Shown piece after piece: positions 1 to 7,224 of a stretch of 28,573 nt of DNA. Source of the stretch: an uncultured Collinsella sp. (GTDB taxonomy: Bacteria > Actinomycetota > Coriobacteriia > Coriobacteriales > Coriobacteriaceae); assembly GCA_902491895.1 (NCBI GenBank), contig CABUJH010000020.1:1-28573 (forward strand), in the 5' to 3' direction. Position numbers and translations under genes: made by a program. How positions within the stretch are numbered: the stretch's first letter is position 1; every line of letters begins with the position of its first letter. The notes beneath the pieces are model-generated. The model did not search any database and was not told the DNA's origin. It worked only from the letters and a program-made list of their open reading frames with translations.

Positions 1-63
1 GAGTTCCGCACGAGCCGGAGAGCACTTAATGTGCTCTCCGTGCGAGCAGGACTGTAGAGCAGG
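1..63 (-). repeat. Partial copy of a dispersed structured intergenic repeat
   Basis: Read on the minus strand, this piece carries an 18-nt block (cctgctctacagtcctgc, 46-63), then a hairpin (9-bp stem 17-25/31-39, pentaloop attaa), then cgtgcggaactc (1-12). The same three blocks, in the same order, occur at 22459-22523. The stem sequence differs between the copies, but pairing and the cac-attaa-gtg tip are kept. The outer inverted arm seen in the other copy cannot be checked because the element runs off the window's left end. No coding sequence is seen in it. It could be a terminator-like element, a small RNA or a non-autonomous mobile element. Confidence 0.6.
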
Positions 64-194
64 AAACCTTGTATACGCCCGCCCGCTCCCGAGGGACATC
101 TCTCATGCAAAAACTGTCGCTGGGTAAAGTCCGAGGTCAGTGGCGTTTTATACCGAGAAATCCAAAAAAGTTGAAAATTCATTACAAATTTGCG

Positions 195-223
195 TTGACT
201 TTAGGTAACTAAAGTTTCATACT
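195..223 (+). promoter_or_regulatory. Candidate cstA promoter with a dyad in its spacer
   Basis: TTGACT (195-200) and CATACT (218-223) are separated by 17 bp, a good sigma-70-type spacing. The spacer region contains the inverted repeat ACTTTAG-gtaa-CTAAAGT (198-215), which a repressor could use. This is the only convincing promoter between the window start and cstA, and it would place the RNA start near 229-232, giving a leader of over 200 nt. Sequence inspection only. Confidence 0.45.
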
Positions 224-294
224 CCTTTTCAACCACTGGGGGATGTGAACACGCACGGATCGTTCGCATCATGATTGAAGAGGATTTCTTAGAC

Positions 295-339
295 ATGTTC
301 ACGCATCAGCTAAACATTATCAGCGTAGTAATTATCTGA
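295..339 (+). CDS. Putative Ile/Val-rich leader peptide upstream of cstA
   Basis: This is a 14-codon frame, MFTHQLNIISVVII, ending in TGA. The AG-rich stretch GAAGAGGA (277-284) lies 10 nt before the ATG. An in-frame ATG at 271 would give a 22-codon version but lacks a visible ribosome binding site. Six of the last seven codons are Ile or Val, the pattern of ribosome-stalling leader peptides for branched-chain amino acid attenuation (for example the actinobacterial ilvBNC leader). The stop codon lies inside one arm of a hairpin (303-309/336-342), and an intrinsic terminator follows at 391-430. No homology could be checked, and so short a frame can arise by chance. Confidence 0.4.
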   Translation: MFTHQLNIISVVII

Positions 340-430
340 TGCGGGTTAGCACATACAGCTAGCCCGTACGATAACGGGCGGCTGATGAAGATGAGGGCCG
401 TCGAGCGCAACCGACGGCCCTCATTTTTTA
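303..430 (+). promoter_or_regulatory. Structured leader and terminator: possible attenuator of cstA
   Basis: Alternative pairings are visible. GCATCAG (303-309) can pair with CTGATGC (336-342), or CATCAGC (304-310) with GCTGATG (381-387). CGGGTTAGC (342-350) pairs with GCTAGCCCG (358-366). GCCCGT (362-367) pairs with ACGGGC (374-379), which excludes the previous hairpin. A strong intrinsic terminator follows: 11-bp stem 393-403/412-422 and a run of six T at 424-429. Only about 20 nt separate it from the cstA ribosome binding site, with no room for another promoter, so cstA transcription must read through it. I did not find a strong antiterminator overlapping the terminator stem, so the switching mechanism remains inference. 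Confidence 0.5.
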
Positions 431-464
431 TGTCTAGGAAGTTCTTTTTAGAGGAGGAAATGTA

Positions 465-2354
465 ATGAACGGAGTTTTGCTCATGGTTGTGGCCGCGGCG
501 GTGCTCGCCTGCGGCTATCTGGGCTACGGCCGCTGGCTGGCCAACAAGTGGGGCGTTGACAAAGAGGCCCTCACGCCGGCCAAGCGCATGAAGGACGGCA
601 ACAGCTTCTCGCCCGTCTCCGCCTTCACTGCGTTTTCGCACCAGTTCAGCTCGATCTGCGGTGCTGGCCCTGTCACGGGTACGATCGTCGCCATGGCCTT
701 TGGCTGGCTGCCCGTCGTGCTCTGGGTCCTCGTCGGCGGCATCTTCTTTGGCGCCGTCCACGACTTTGGTGCCCTGTACGCTTCGATGAAGAACAACGGC
801 AAGTCACTCGCTCAGCTCATCGAGAAGTATATCGGCAAGACCGGCCGTCGCCTGTTCCTGCTGTTCTGCTGGCTGTTCTGCATCATCGTCATCGCCGCCT
901 TTACCGACATGGTCTGCAAGACGTTCATGTTCACCCCGGCCGTTGACGCTTCTGGTGCTGCTACCGGTGCCATCGACTTCACCAAGTCCTATGCCGCCGG
1001 CTGCGCTGGTACCATCTCCATCCTGTTCACCTTCGTCGCTATCGCCTTTGGTTGGGCCCAGAAGAAGTTCAACCTCACCGGCGCTGCCGAGTTCGTCACC
1101 GGCGTGGTCCTCATGGTTCTCATGTTCGCCGTCGGTATGCAGTTTCCGGTCTACCTGGATAAGTTCCAGTGGTTCGCCGTCGTCATGGTCTACCTGGTCT
1201 TCGCTGGCGCTATGCCCATCCAGATGCTCAAGACCCCGCGTGACTACCTCACTTCCATCATGATGATCGTCATGATCGTCTGCGCTGTCCTCGGCATCGT
1301 CGTCCTGGGCGTCAACGGTCAGGCCACTATCACCGCTCCGGTCTTCACCGGCTTCTCCACTGCCTCCGGCATGATGTTCCCGGTCCTGTTCGTCTCCGTC
1401 GCTTGCGGTGCTCTCTCCGGTTTCCACAGCCTCGTTTCTTCCGGCACCTCTTCTAAGCAGGTCGAGAAGGAGCAGGACGCCGTCAAGGTCGGTTACGGCG
1501 CCATGATCGTTGAGTCCTTCGTCGGCATCCTTGCCATCATCGTCGCCGGCATCATGTTCTCCGATATGAACACCGCCGGTACTGGCGCCCTCAACGCCGG
1601 TGTCGCTTCCACCCCGTTCCAGATCTTCGCCGCTGGCATCTCCCGCGGTATGCAGGCCTTCGGTGTTGACGGCACGCTCGCTACCGTCTTCATGACCATG
1701 AACGTCTCTGCTCTGGCCCTGACCTCGCTCGACGCCGTCGCCCGCATCGCCCGCACCTCGTTCTCCGAGTTCTTTGCCCAGACCAACGACGCCCTGGCCA
1801 TTGAGTCCAAGGCCGGCTACATGAAGGTTCTCGGCAACCCCTGGTTCGCCACGGTCGTCACCCTGCTTCCTGGTCTCGCCCTCGCTTTTGGTGGCTATGC
1901 CAACATCTGGCCGCTCTTTGGTGCTTCCAACCAGCTGCTCGGCGGCATGACCATGATCACCCTCGCCGTGTTCTGCAAGTGCACCGGCCGCAAGGGTTGG
2001 ATGCTCTACGTGCCCGTCGCCTTCCTGCTCTGCTGCACCTTCACCTCGCTGGTCCAGAGCGCCATGGGCTGCATGGCCGCCGTCCAGGCTTACGGCTTCT
2101 TCGGCACCATCCCGGCTACCGCCACCACGGCCGCCGTCTCCGTCGCCGCCACCAAGGGCCTGCAGCTCGTCTTTGCCGTCCTGCTGATGGTCCTGGGCCT
2201 CATCGTCGCCGTCAACTGCCTCAAGGAGTTCTTCGGCAAGGAGGCTGGCTCCATGCCTGATGAGGAGCCCGAGTGGTCCGAGATGGGCAAGGCCGAGTAC
2301 GGTCGCGCCGCTGCCGCCGAGGCTCCCGCTGACGCCGAGGCCGCCAAGGCCTAG
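465..2354 (+). CDS. cstA: CstA family carbon-starvation / peptide (or pyruvate) transporter
   Basis: A 629-residue polytopic membrane protein of the CstA family (E. coli CstA and BtsT). Family members import peptides or pyruvate; which substrate this one takes cannot be read from sequence. The N-terminal half has the family signature: a polar stretch FSHQFSSICGAGPVTGTIVA (about residues 57-76), then GWLPVVLWVLVGGIFFGAVHDFGALYAS (about 80-107). Many hydrophobic helices follow, and the conserved SGTSSKQV segment lies in the middle. The C-terminal tail is acidic and Ala-rich and probably cytoplasmic. It is shorter than E. coli CstA (about 700 residues). The start is fixed by GAGGAGG (451-457), 7 nt before ATG. 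The gene appears to be transcribed alone, between the terminators at 391-430 and 2396-2433, and is probably controlled through its leader. Confidence 0.93.
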   Translation: MNGVLLMVVAAAVLACGYLGYGRWLANKWGVDKEALTPAKRMKDGNSFSPVSAFTAFSHQFSSICGAGPVTGTIVAMAFGWLPVVLWVLVGGIFFGAVHDFGALYASMKNNGKSLAQLIEKYIGKTGRRLFLLFCWLFCIIVIAAFTDMVCKTFMFTPAVDASGAATGAIDFTKSYAAGCAGTISILFTFVAIAFGWAQKKFNLTGAAEFVTGVVLMVLMFAVGMQFPVYLDKFQWFAVVMVYLVFAGAMPIQMLKTPRDYLTSIMMIVMIVCAVLGIVVLGVNGQATITAPVFTGFSTASGMMFPVLFVSVACGALSGFHSLVSSGTSSKQVEKEQDAVKVGYGAMIVESFVGILAIIVAGIMFSDMNTAGTGALNAGVASTPFQIFAAGISRGMQAFGVDGTLATVFMTMNVSALALTSLDAVARIARTSFSEFFAQTNDALAIESKAGYMKVLGNPWFATVVTLLPGLALAFGGYANIWPLFGASNQLLGGMTMITLAVFCKCTGRKGWMLYVPVAFLLCCTFTSLVQSAMGCMAAVQAYGFFGTIPATATTAAVSVAATKGLQLVFAVLLMVLGLIVAVNCLKEFFGKEAGSMPDEEPEWSEMGKAEYGRAAAAEAPADAEAAKA

Positions 2355-2395
2355 TCAGCTTGATGGACTAACCGTTCCATCCATATGACTCGGAA

Positions 2396-2433
2396 AGATC
2401 GGGTCCGCGACTTCGCGGGCTCGGTCTTTTTTT
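2396..2433 (+). terminator. Intrinsic terminator after cstA
   Basis: A GC-rich stem of about 14 bp (2396-2409 with 2414-2427, containing a few G-T pairs) closes a short loop and runs into seven T (2427-2433). It lies about 40 nt after the cstA stop. Confidence 0.8.
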
Positions 2434-2514
2434 CATGCGAAAGCGGGTGACGCTCGAGTGTTCTCGCAGATGTTTTGCGTGGATAAGGGCGCGCGTTGTA
2501 CCATATAGACGTAT

Positions 2515-4713
2515 ATGTGTACATATGAAAGGGACCCCGTGGCCAAGACGGTATATTCCGATAATCAAAACAATGTCGATGCTTTGGCTGAGCGCCTGAG
2601 CAGCCAGACGTCGCTTTCTGCCGAGCGTGCCAAGCTGGTTGCCTACGACCTGCTCTGCCGCAAGGCGCTCAAGATTAAGTCGAGTGCGCTGGCGCAAATT
2701 TTCCGCTCCGTCGATAAGGAATGTGACACCAAGGCGATGCGCGATGAACTTATCGCGGCAAATATCGTGACCAAGATCGAGGGTAGCGGCATTAACGGGC
2801 GCCCGGCGTTCTATACCATCAATGCCGAGATCCGCGATGCCCAGGAGCAGCCTGCCGAGTCCGTCGAGGATTTTGTCGTCGAGGATTCCGCTGACGTGCC
2901 TGCTGTGGAAGAAACTGCTCCGCGTGAGCATGTCGATACCGATGAGTTGCTCGATGAGAACGTCGTGCGTGCCTTTACGGCCAAGGCAGGACGCGGCGGT
3001 TTTGGCGGGGGTGGCAAGCGCGATGCGCAGCGCCGCGCCCAGCAGGAGCGCTTCCGTCGCGCCGTTGCTCGAAAGGGTGAGACGGATGCTGAGGCTCTTG
3101 AGACCGAGGTTGCTGCCGAGTCGCAGAAGCCCGCGAGGGAGCAAAAGCCCGTGGAGGCCCAAGAGCCCAAGCGTCGTCGCGGTGCTCACTTTAAGACTGC
3201 ACAGCAGGATGCCGCGCGTGAGGTTGAAGAGTCTTCTGAGGTTGCAGACGATGTTGAGGAGTCTGCCAAGAAGGCTCCGGGTTCGTGTCGTCCCGGCCGC
3301 GGTTTTGCGGGACGTGCGTATCCCGTAAAGCGTCAGGAGAAGGGCGAGTCGGTTTCGACCACCCAGGACGAGAAGGCCGTTGAGCCGGTGGCTCGCGAGC
3401 AAAAGCCTGTTGAGCCGCAGCTTGAGGTTGATGCCGAGGCCAAGGGCCAGCAGCCTACTGATGAGCAGACGGAGCAGGGCGCGTCGAGCAAGCCTCGCCG
3501 CCGTCGCCATCGTGGGGGCCGCAGTTCCCATGCCGAGACTGCAACCGAGAAGACCACGCCGCAGAACGAGGATGCGAAGGCCGAGGTTTCTTCGGGGCAG
3601 CCTAAGCGCCAGTCAGCGAAGGAGAGCAAGTCCGATCGTCCGCAGAAGCAGGCGTCTATGCCGAAGCGCGAGCGCAATCCCCAAGGCGATTCTAAGCGCA
3701 AGTCTCAGAAGAAGCCGGAGTCTGCCGCAGTAGATACTGCTGCCCAGCAGCCCGAGTCGGCCGCCCACGGCGAGGTCTCGGCGCTTGCCCTTGCCCGCGT
3801 TTTAGGCAGGCAGCTGTTCAAGGTTGTCCCCACGCCTATGGCGCTCTCCAAGATCAAGGAGCAGCAGACACAGATCGTAAAGGTCGAGGGCAAGGACGGC
3901 AAAAAGGCTCCGCAGCGCACTCAGCACAACGAGATGTCCAACCGCAAGATTGCCGAGGAAATCGCAATCATCCAGGCTTGGATCGAGCAGAACCGAGGTG
4001 CCGATACGCCGGTTGCCTCGCGCCGCCAGCGTGCCTACCAGATCTTTAACGACGAGAAGGCTTTTGACGGCAAGCACGGTGAGCGCTTGATCAGGCGTAT
4101 GACCGAAAAGGGCATCAGCATGCAGGCGATCAAGGTCGCCCCCAATCGCCCCGTGCACTTTACGGGCTTCTTTACGCTGGGAGCCGACAAGCCGTTCATT
4201 ATGGTCGAGAACCTGGACACCTACGACGAGATCGTCAAGCTGCTGCGTGGCCGCAAGCACGCCAAGCTCTTTGGCATCAAGGTGGGCGGCGTGATTTTTG
4301 GCGGCGGATGCAAGGCGAGCGTCTCGCATGCCTTGGACGATTATCTGGCCGAGATTGGCTATCGCTTTAACTACGTCTACTACGTAGGCGATATCGATCG
4401 CGAGGGCGCGCGCATCGTCGAACAGGCTCGCAATGCCAATGTGGTTGAGATTCGCCTGCATGCCGGCATGTACCGCGCCATGCTCGCCGAGCATAAGCGT
4501 CGCGTGAAGGCCGGCGGCGAGTGCGAGCCCGCGGCTGCCAACCAGGGCGTGCCGCAGAACCTGGCAGCGACGATCAAGGATCTGCCCATGGTTACGCGCG
4601 TGCAGTTCCGCAACGTGCTACGTGAAGGCGGGCGCATTCCGCAGGAGATTCTGATGACCGCAGACTATCGGGATGGCGACTCGGGAAGCTTCGACCGCAT
4701 GCTCAACAACTAG
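2515..4713 (+). CDS. Orphan JetD/DUF2220-like Toprim protein with long disordered basic linker
   Basis: 732 residues in three parts. About 10-110 is predicted helical with a winged-helix look, ending GRPAFYTINAE. About 115-420 is low complexity, rich in K, R, E, Q, P and A, and surely disordered. About 470-690 is a conserved domain with FIMVENLDTYDEIV (E565), a Gly-rich strand VGGVIFGGG and YYVGDIDREGARIVEQAR (D626, D628). The E plus DxD arrangement and the ENxxT and GDIDxxG motifs match the Toprim domain of Wadjet subunit JetD (DUF2220), a metal-dependent nicking/cleaving fold related to topoisomerase VI A. The JetD N-terminal arm domain is not evident, and no JetA, JetB or JetC lies nearby. 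Start is uncertain: ATG 2515 lacks a ribosome binding site, while GTG 2539 has AAAGGGA just upstream. Function unknown; DNA binding or processing is inferred. Confidence 0.7.
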   Translation: MCTYERDPVAKTVYSDNQNNVDALAERLSSQTSLSAERAKLVAYDLLCRKALKIKSSALAQIFRSVDKECDTKAMRDELIAANIVTKIEGSGINGRPAFYTINAEIRDAQEQPAESVEDFVVEDSADVPAVEETAPREHVDTDELLDENVVRAFTAKAGRGGFGGGGKRDAQRRAQQERFRRAVARKGETDAEALETEVAAESQKPAREQKPVEAQEPKRRRGAHFKTAQQDAAREVEESSEVADDVEESAKKAPGSCRPGRGFAGRAYPVKRQEKGESVSTTQDEKAVEPVAREQKPVEPQLEVDAEAKGQQPTDEQTEQGASSKPRRRRHRGGRSSHAETATEKTTPQNEDAKAEVSSGQPKRQSAKESKSDRPQKQASMPKRERNPQGDSKRKSQKKPESAAVDTAAQQPESAAHGEVSALALARVLGRQLFKVVPTPMALSKIKEQQTQIVKVEGKDGKKAPQRTQHNEMSNRKIAEEIAIIQAWIEQNRGADTPVASRRQRAYQIFNDEKAFDGKHGERLIRRMTEKGISMQAIKVAPNRPVHFTGFFTLGADKPFIMVENLDTYDEIVKLLRGRKHAKLFGIKVGGVIFGGGCKASVSHALDDYLAEIGYRFNYVYYVGDIDREGARIVEQARNANVVEIRLHAGMYRAMLAEHKRRVKAGGECEPAAANQGVPQNLAATIKDLPMVTRVQFRNVLREGGRIPQEILMTADYRDGDSGSFDRMLNN

Positions 4714-4856
4714 GGCGCTCTCCCGGGGCCTGTGGTTACCTGGTTGTTGCATGCGGCTCGCTTTTCGGAACGGGGCTGATATTTTCTTGATGTTAGGCGC
4801 TCTTGGTCCTAATGGGCTTGGGGCGCCTTCGCGTTTCCTCAGCTCTGCACCCTTGC

Positions 4857-4873
4857 GGGTTCGAATCCCTCCG
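4857..4873 (+). other. tRNA T-arm remnant (17 nt identical to the tRNA-Gln 3' part)
   Basis: GGGTTCGAATCCCTCCG reads as a tRNA T-stem and loop and is identical to the corresponding part of the tRNA-Gln gene at 4933-5003, in opposite orientation. The following bases (cgcttgcccac) look like an acceptor 3' strand, but I find no matching 5' acceptor or anticodon arm upstream. It is therefore a fragment, not a full tRNA. It may be a relic of a degraded tRNA or of tRNA-targeted integration. Confidence 0.35.
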
Positions 4874-4887
4874 CTTGCCCACAAGAA

Positions 4888-4919
4888 AGCGCCCTGGGCC
4901 GTTATGGGCTCAGGGCGCT
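4888..4919 (-). terminator. Terminator after tRNA-Gln, possibly bidirectional
   Basis: AGCGCCCTG (4888-4896) pairs with CAGGGCGCT (4911-4919), with further inner pairs. On the minus strand the stem is followed by TTTCTT, suiting the tRNA-Gln transcript. On the plus strand it is followed by caatttta, so it may also stop read-through from the gene ending at 4713. Confidence 0.6.
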
Positions 4920-4932
4920 CAATTTTAATGGC

Positions 4933-5003
4933 TGGGACGGAGGGATTCGAACCCCCAACAGCCGGCACCAAAAACCGGAGTTCTACCGTTGAACTACGTC
5001 CCA
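4933..5003 (-). tRNA. tRNA-Gln (anticodon UUG)
   Basis: A 71-nt cloverleaf can be drawn on the minus strand. The acceptor strands TGGGACG and CGTCCCA pair fully. The D arm is GTTC-AACGGTAG-AAC. The anticodon stem CCGGT/GCCGG closes loop TTTTGGT with anticodon TTG. The T arm is GGGGG-TTCGAAT-CCCTC. CCA is not encoded immediately after position 73, as is common in Gram-positive bacteria. It decodes CAA. It is followed by the terminator at 4888-4919. Confidence 0.93.
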
Positions 5004-5041
5004 ATGTATGGTGTTGCCCAAAAGCAACTCGTTTAGTTTAC

Positions 5042-5947
5042 CTAATCTGCGAGGGCATCGCAAACGCCGTCGAGCAGGCGTACGGCGAGTGTCTGCGCGT
5101 CGCTGGCCGTGAAGGTGCCGTTGTAGCGCGTCATGCCCGTGAGCTCAATGCGAATGCGTGCCGGCTTCTGCTGCGCGGCGACATTGGCAGTGCGGATGCG
5201 CTGGGCCAGGTTGTGGCACTCGGCGAGGGCGATCGTGGCGCGCGGCGCTGCATCTGCGGGCAGCTCATCGCTTGCGATCTCGAGCACTAGGTCAACGTCG
5301 GTTGGGACCTCGGAGTCGCAGAGCATCATGCCGCTGTTGTCGGTCGTTGCCGTGGCGATATTCCACATGCGCGACGCAACGCTGCGTGCGATGGGGTCCT
5401 CGCCGATAACGGCAATCTGGAAGCGCTCGAGCACGTTGGCGGCGCGAGCAAAACCGATACGGGACTCGGCTTCGGTGACCGAGGGCTTGCCCTCCCACAC
5501 ATGGTGCAGGCGGTTGATGTAGGCGTAGGTGTCCTGGAAGGCCATGCCGTCGGCAAACAGGCCGACATTTTCCTGGAACTGCTGCAGGGCGGCCTCGGTA
5601 TGCGGACCAAAGTAGCCGTCGTCTTCGCCACAGGCAAAGCCCAAAACGTTGAGAGCGCGCTGCAGGGCCTGCACATCGGCGCCATGGAAATTGGGCATGC
5701 GCAGATAGAGGGTGCGGTCGCCCAGCTTATACGAAGCGTCTACAAGGGCGCTCCAGCAGGGGATATCGACGGCATGACCGGCAGCAAGGCCGCTGTCGAG
5801 CCTGAAGGTGCTGACGGCCTGCTCAGTGGTGGCTCCAAAGTACTTGTCGGTGACTTCGACGGCATCAATCGTGTAGCCGAGCTGCAGGAGACGGGACTGC
5901 ACGTCTTCGACGGCTGCTCCTTGCATGCCCGTTGTAATAGGTTCCAT
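5042..5947 (-). CDS. Peptidoglycan-binding-domain protein of unknown role
   Basis: 301 residues. Two peptidoglycan_binding_1-type modules are visible: about 5-70 (QGAAVEDVQSRLLQLGY ... YFGATTEQAVSTFR) and about 85-145 (HGADVQALQRALNVLGF ... GYFGPHTEAALQQFQ). The remaining 150 residues form an alpha/beta-like region that I cannot assign. It sits where Coriobacteria and clostridia often have an amidase domain, but I see no zinc-binding His/Glu set, so it could be a degenerate amidase or something else. There is no signal peptide or membrane segment, which is odd for a wall-binding protein. GAAAGGGG 7 nt before the ATG fixes the start. It is followed convergently by the tRNA terminator region and preceded by a 138-nt gap carrying its promoter. 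Confidence 0.75.
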   Translation of the reverse strand: MEPITTGMQGAAVEDVQSRLLQLGYTIDAVEVTDKYFGATTEQAVSTFRLDSGLAAGHAVDIPCWSALVDASYKLGDRTLYLRMPNFHGADVQALQRALNVLGFACGEDDGYFGPHTEAALQQFQENVGLFADGMAFQDTYAYINRLHHVWEGKPSVTEAESRIGFARAANVLERFQIAVIGEDPIARSVASRMWNIATATTDNSGMMLCDSEVPTDVDLVLEIASDELPADAAPRATIALAECHNLAQRIRTANVAAQQKPARIRIELTGMTRYNGTFTASDAQTLAVRLLDGVCDALAD

Positions 5948-6085
5948 GAACGAACCCCTTTCGGCGTACCATTCGTACTATTTGAGCGTCTGTCGGATAG
6001 ACAACGCAAAGGGATGCATAAACATGCACTCAACAGTGTAGCAAGTTGTGCCTAAATACGCTGCTGACAGGTTTTATAACCCCCG

Positions 6086-7111
6086 TTAGTTAAGGCGCTC
6101 CACAAAGAAATCTGCCATGGAGAGGAACAGCTCGCGTGCGTGCGGATCAAGCTCAACGTTCTCGATGGCCGCTTTGGCCTTAGCGGTCAGGTCGAGCGCG
6201 TAAGTGTGGGCGTAATCGATGGAGCCGGCCTCTTGGAAGATCTCCACGGCGCGTGCGAGCTGCGCGGGATCATCGGTGCCCGAGGAAAGAATCGCCTCGA
6301 CCTCGTCGTGGTGGTGCTCATCCGAGAGGGCGTGTACGGCGACAAGCGTGCGCTTGCCCTCGGTGATGTCGGTACGGAAGTCCTTGTTGGCGGCTTCCTT
6401 AGTGCCGACAAGGTTGAGCAGGTCGTCCTGAATCTGAAAGGCGAGGCCTGTGTGTAGGCCAAAGGCGCGCAGCGCTTCGATTTGCTCATCGCTGCCGCCG
6501 CCGATAATGGCTCCGGCGGCAAGCGGCGTGGCTCCGCTGTAAAACGCGGTCTTGTGCGTCGCCATGTCCAGGTAGTCATCAACCGAGATATCAAAGCGCC
6601 CGTCACGGACCCAACCCAGGTCGAGCGCTTGACCCTCGATGGTGCGGACGATCATCTCGGTAAGCTCGTGGAGCACGCGCAGCTTCACGTCGGACTCCAG
6701 CGTGGGGTCGTCGAGAACCGTCTTGGTGACCATGGTGAGCGCCAGGTCGCCGCAATTGATGGCAAGGCCCGTGCCCTCGGTAAGGTGCATGCAGGGCTTG
6801 CCTCGACGAAGCTGTCCGTTGTCGGCGATGTCGTCGTGGATCAGCGCGCCCGACTGGAAATGCTCGATGGCTGCCGCGGCGCTGCGGGCGCTCTCAAAGC
6901 TACCGCCCACTGCGGTTGCGGCGAGCATACAGATAAGCGGGCGGTGGCGCTTGCCGGCGTTGGCCGTAAAAGCCGAGAGCGGCGCATACAGGTAGCGCTC
7001 GATATCGGCAGAGGTCGCCTGTCCGTCAAAGAACGTGGCCAGATAGTCGTTAATCTGGTCAAAGTGCTGGGCTAAAAAGCTGGTAAACGGACTGGACACG
7101 GGTTCTCGCAT
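6086..7111 (-). CDS. Polyprenyl (trans-isoprenyl) diphosphate synthase
   Basis: An all-helical prenyltransferase that condenses isopentenyl diphosphate onto an allylic diphosphate, giving a longer chain for quinones, lipid carriers or terpenoids. Counting from ATG 7111 (341 residues), the first aspartate-rich motif is DDIAD (about 93-97), preceded by GALIH and followed by RRGKP. The second is QDDLLN (about 228-233), followed by KDFRTDITEGKRTL. The last Asp of the second DDxxD is replaced by Asn, a variation known in the family. GKRHRP, a typical substrate-binding motif, lies near residue 53. A longer start at 7150 is possible but has no ribosome binding site; neither start has a strong one. 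The product length cannot be told from sequence. It lies 74 nt (or more) downstream of the PTS gene on the same strand and may be read from it. Confidence 0.87.
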   Translation of the reverse strand: MREPVSSPFTSFLAQHFDQINDYLATFFDGQATSADIERYLYAPLSAFTANAGKRHRPLICMLAATAVGGSFESARSAAAAIEHFQSGALIHDDIADNGQLRRGKPCMHLTEGTGLAINCGDLALTMVTKTVLDDPTLESDVKLRVLHELTEMIVRTIEGQALDLGWVRDGRFDISVDDYLDMATHKTAFYSGATPLAAGAIIGGGSDEQIEALRAFGLHTGLAFQIQDDLLNLVGTKEAANKDFRTDITEGKRTLVAVHALSDEHHHDEVEAILSSGTDDPAQLARAVEIFQEAGSIDYAHTYALDLTAKAKAAIENVELDPHARELFLSMADFFVERLN

Positions 7112-7224
7112 TCTTTCTGAGGTTGCGTTGATGCAATATGCAGACAACATATTGCCACATTAGGGCGTTTGGCGCGGCAGTTTTGGCGATTTGGGACAAC
7201 GGGCGTGCGTTTGATGGAGCGCGC

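Noticed and set aside
303..430. Known riboswitch class in the cstA leader
   Set aside because: I could not match the hairpin pattern to any class I know; the Ile/Val open frame makes translation-coupled attenuation the simpler reading.
2368..3531. 387-codon open frame antisense to the Toprim protein gene
   Set aside because: It overlaps the terminator and start of the plus-strand gene and gives an Arg/Leu-rich translation with no domain.
2515..4713. Part of a complete Wadjet (JetABCD) defence system
   Set aside because: Neighbours are cstA and a tRNA; no JetA, JetB or JetC-like gene is in the window.
4796..4828. Terminator right after the Toprim gene (GGCGCTC...GGGGCGCC)
   Set aside because: The stem is short and imperfect, and no clear T run follows; the hairpin at 4888-4919 is the better candidate.
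4673..5290. Plus-strand open frame over the tRNA and the end of the peptidoglycan-binding gene
   Set aside because: It runs through a tRNA gene and a terminator; no ribosome binding site or motif.
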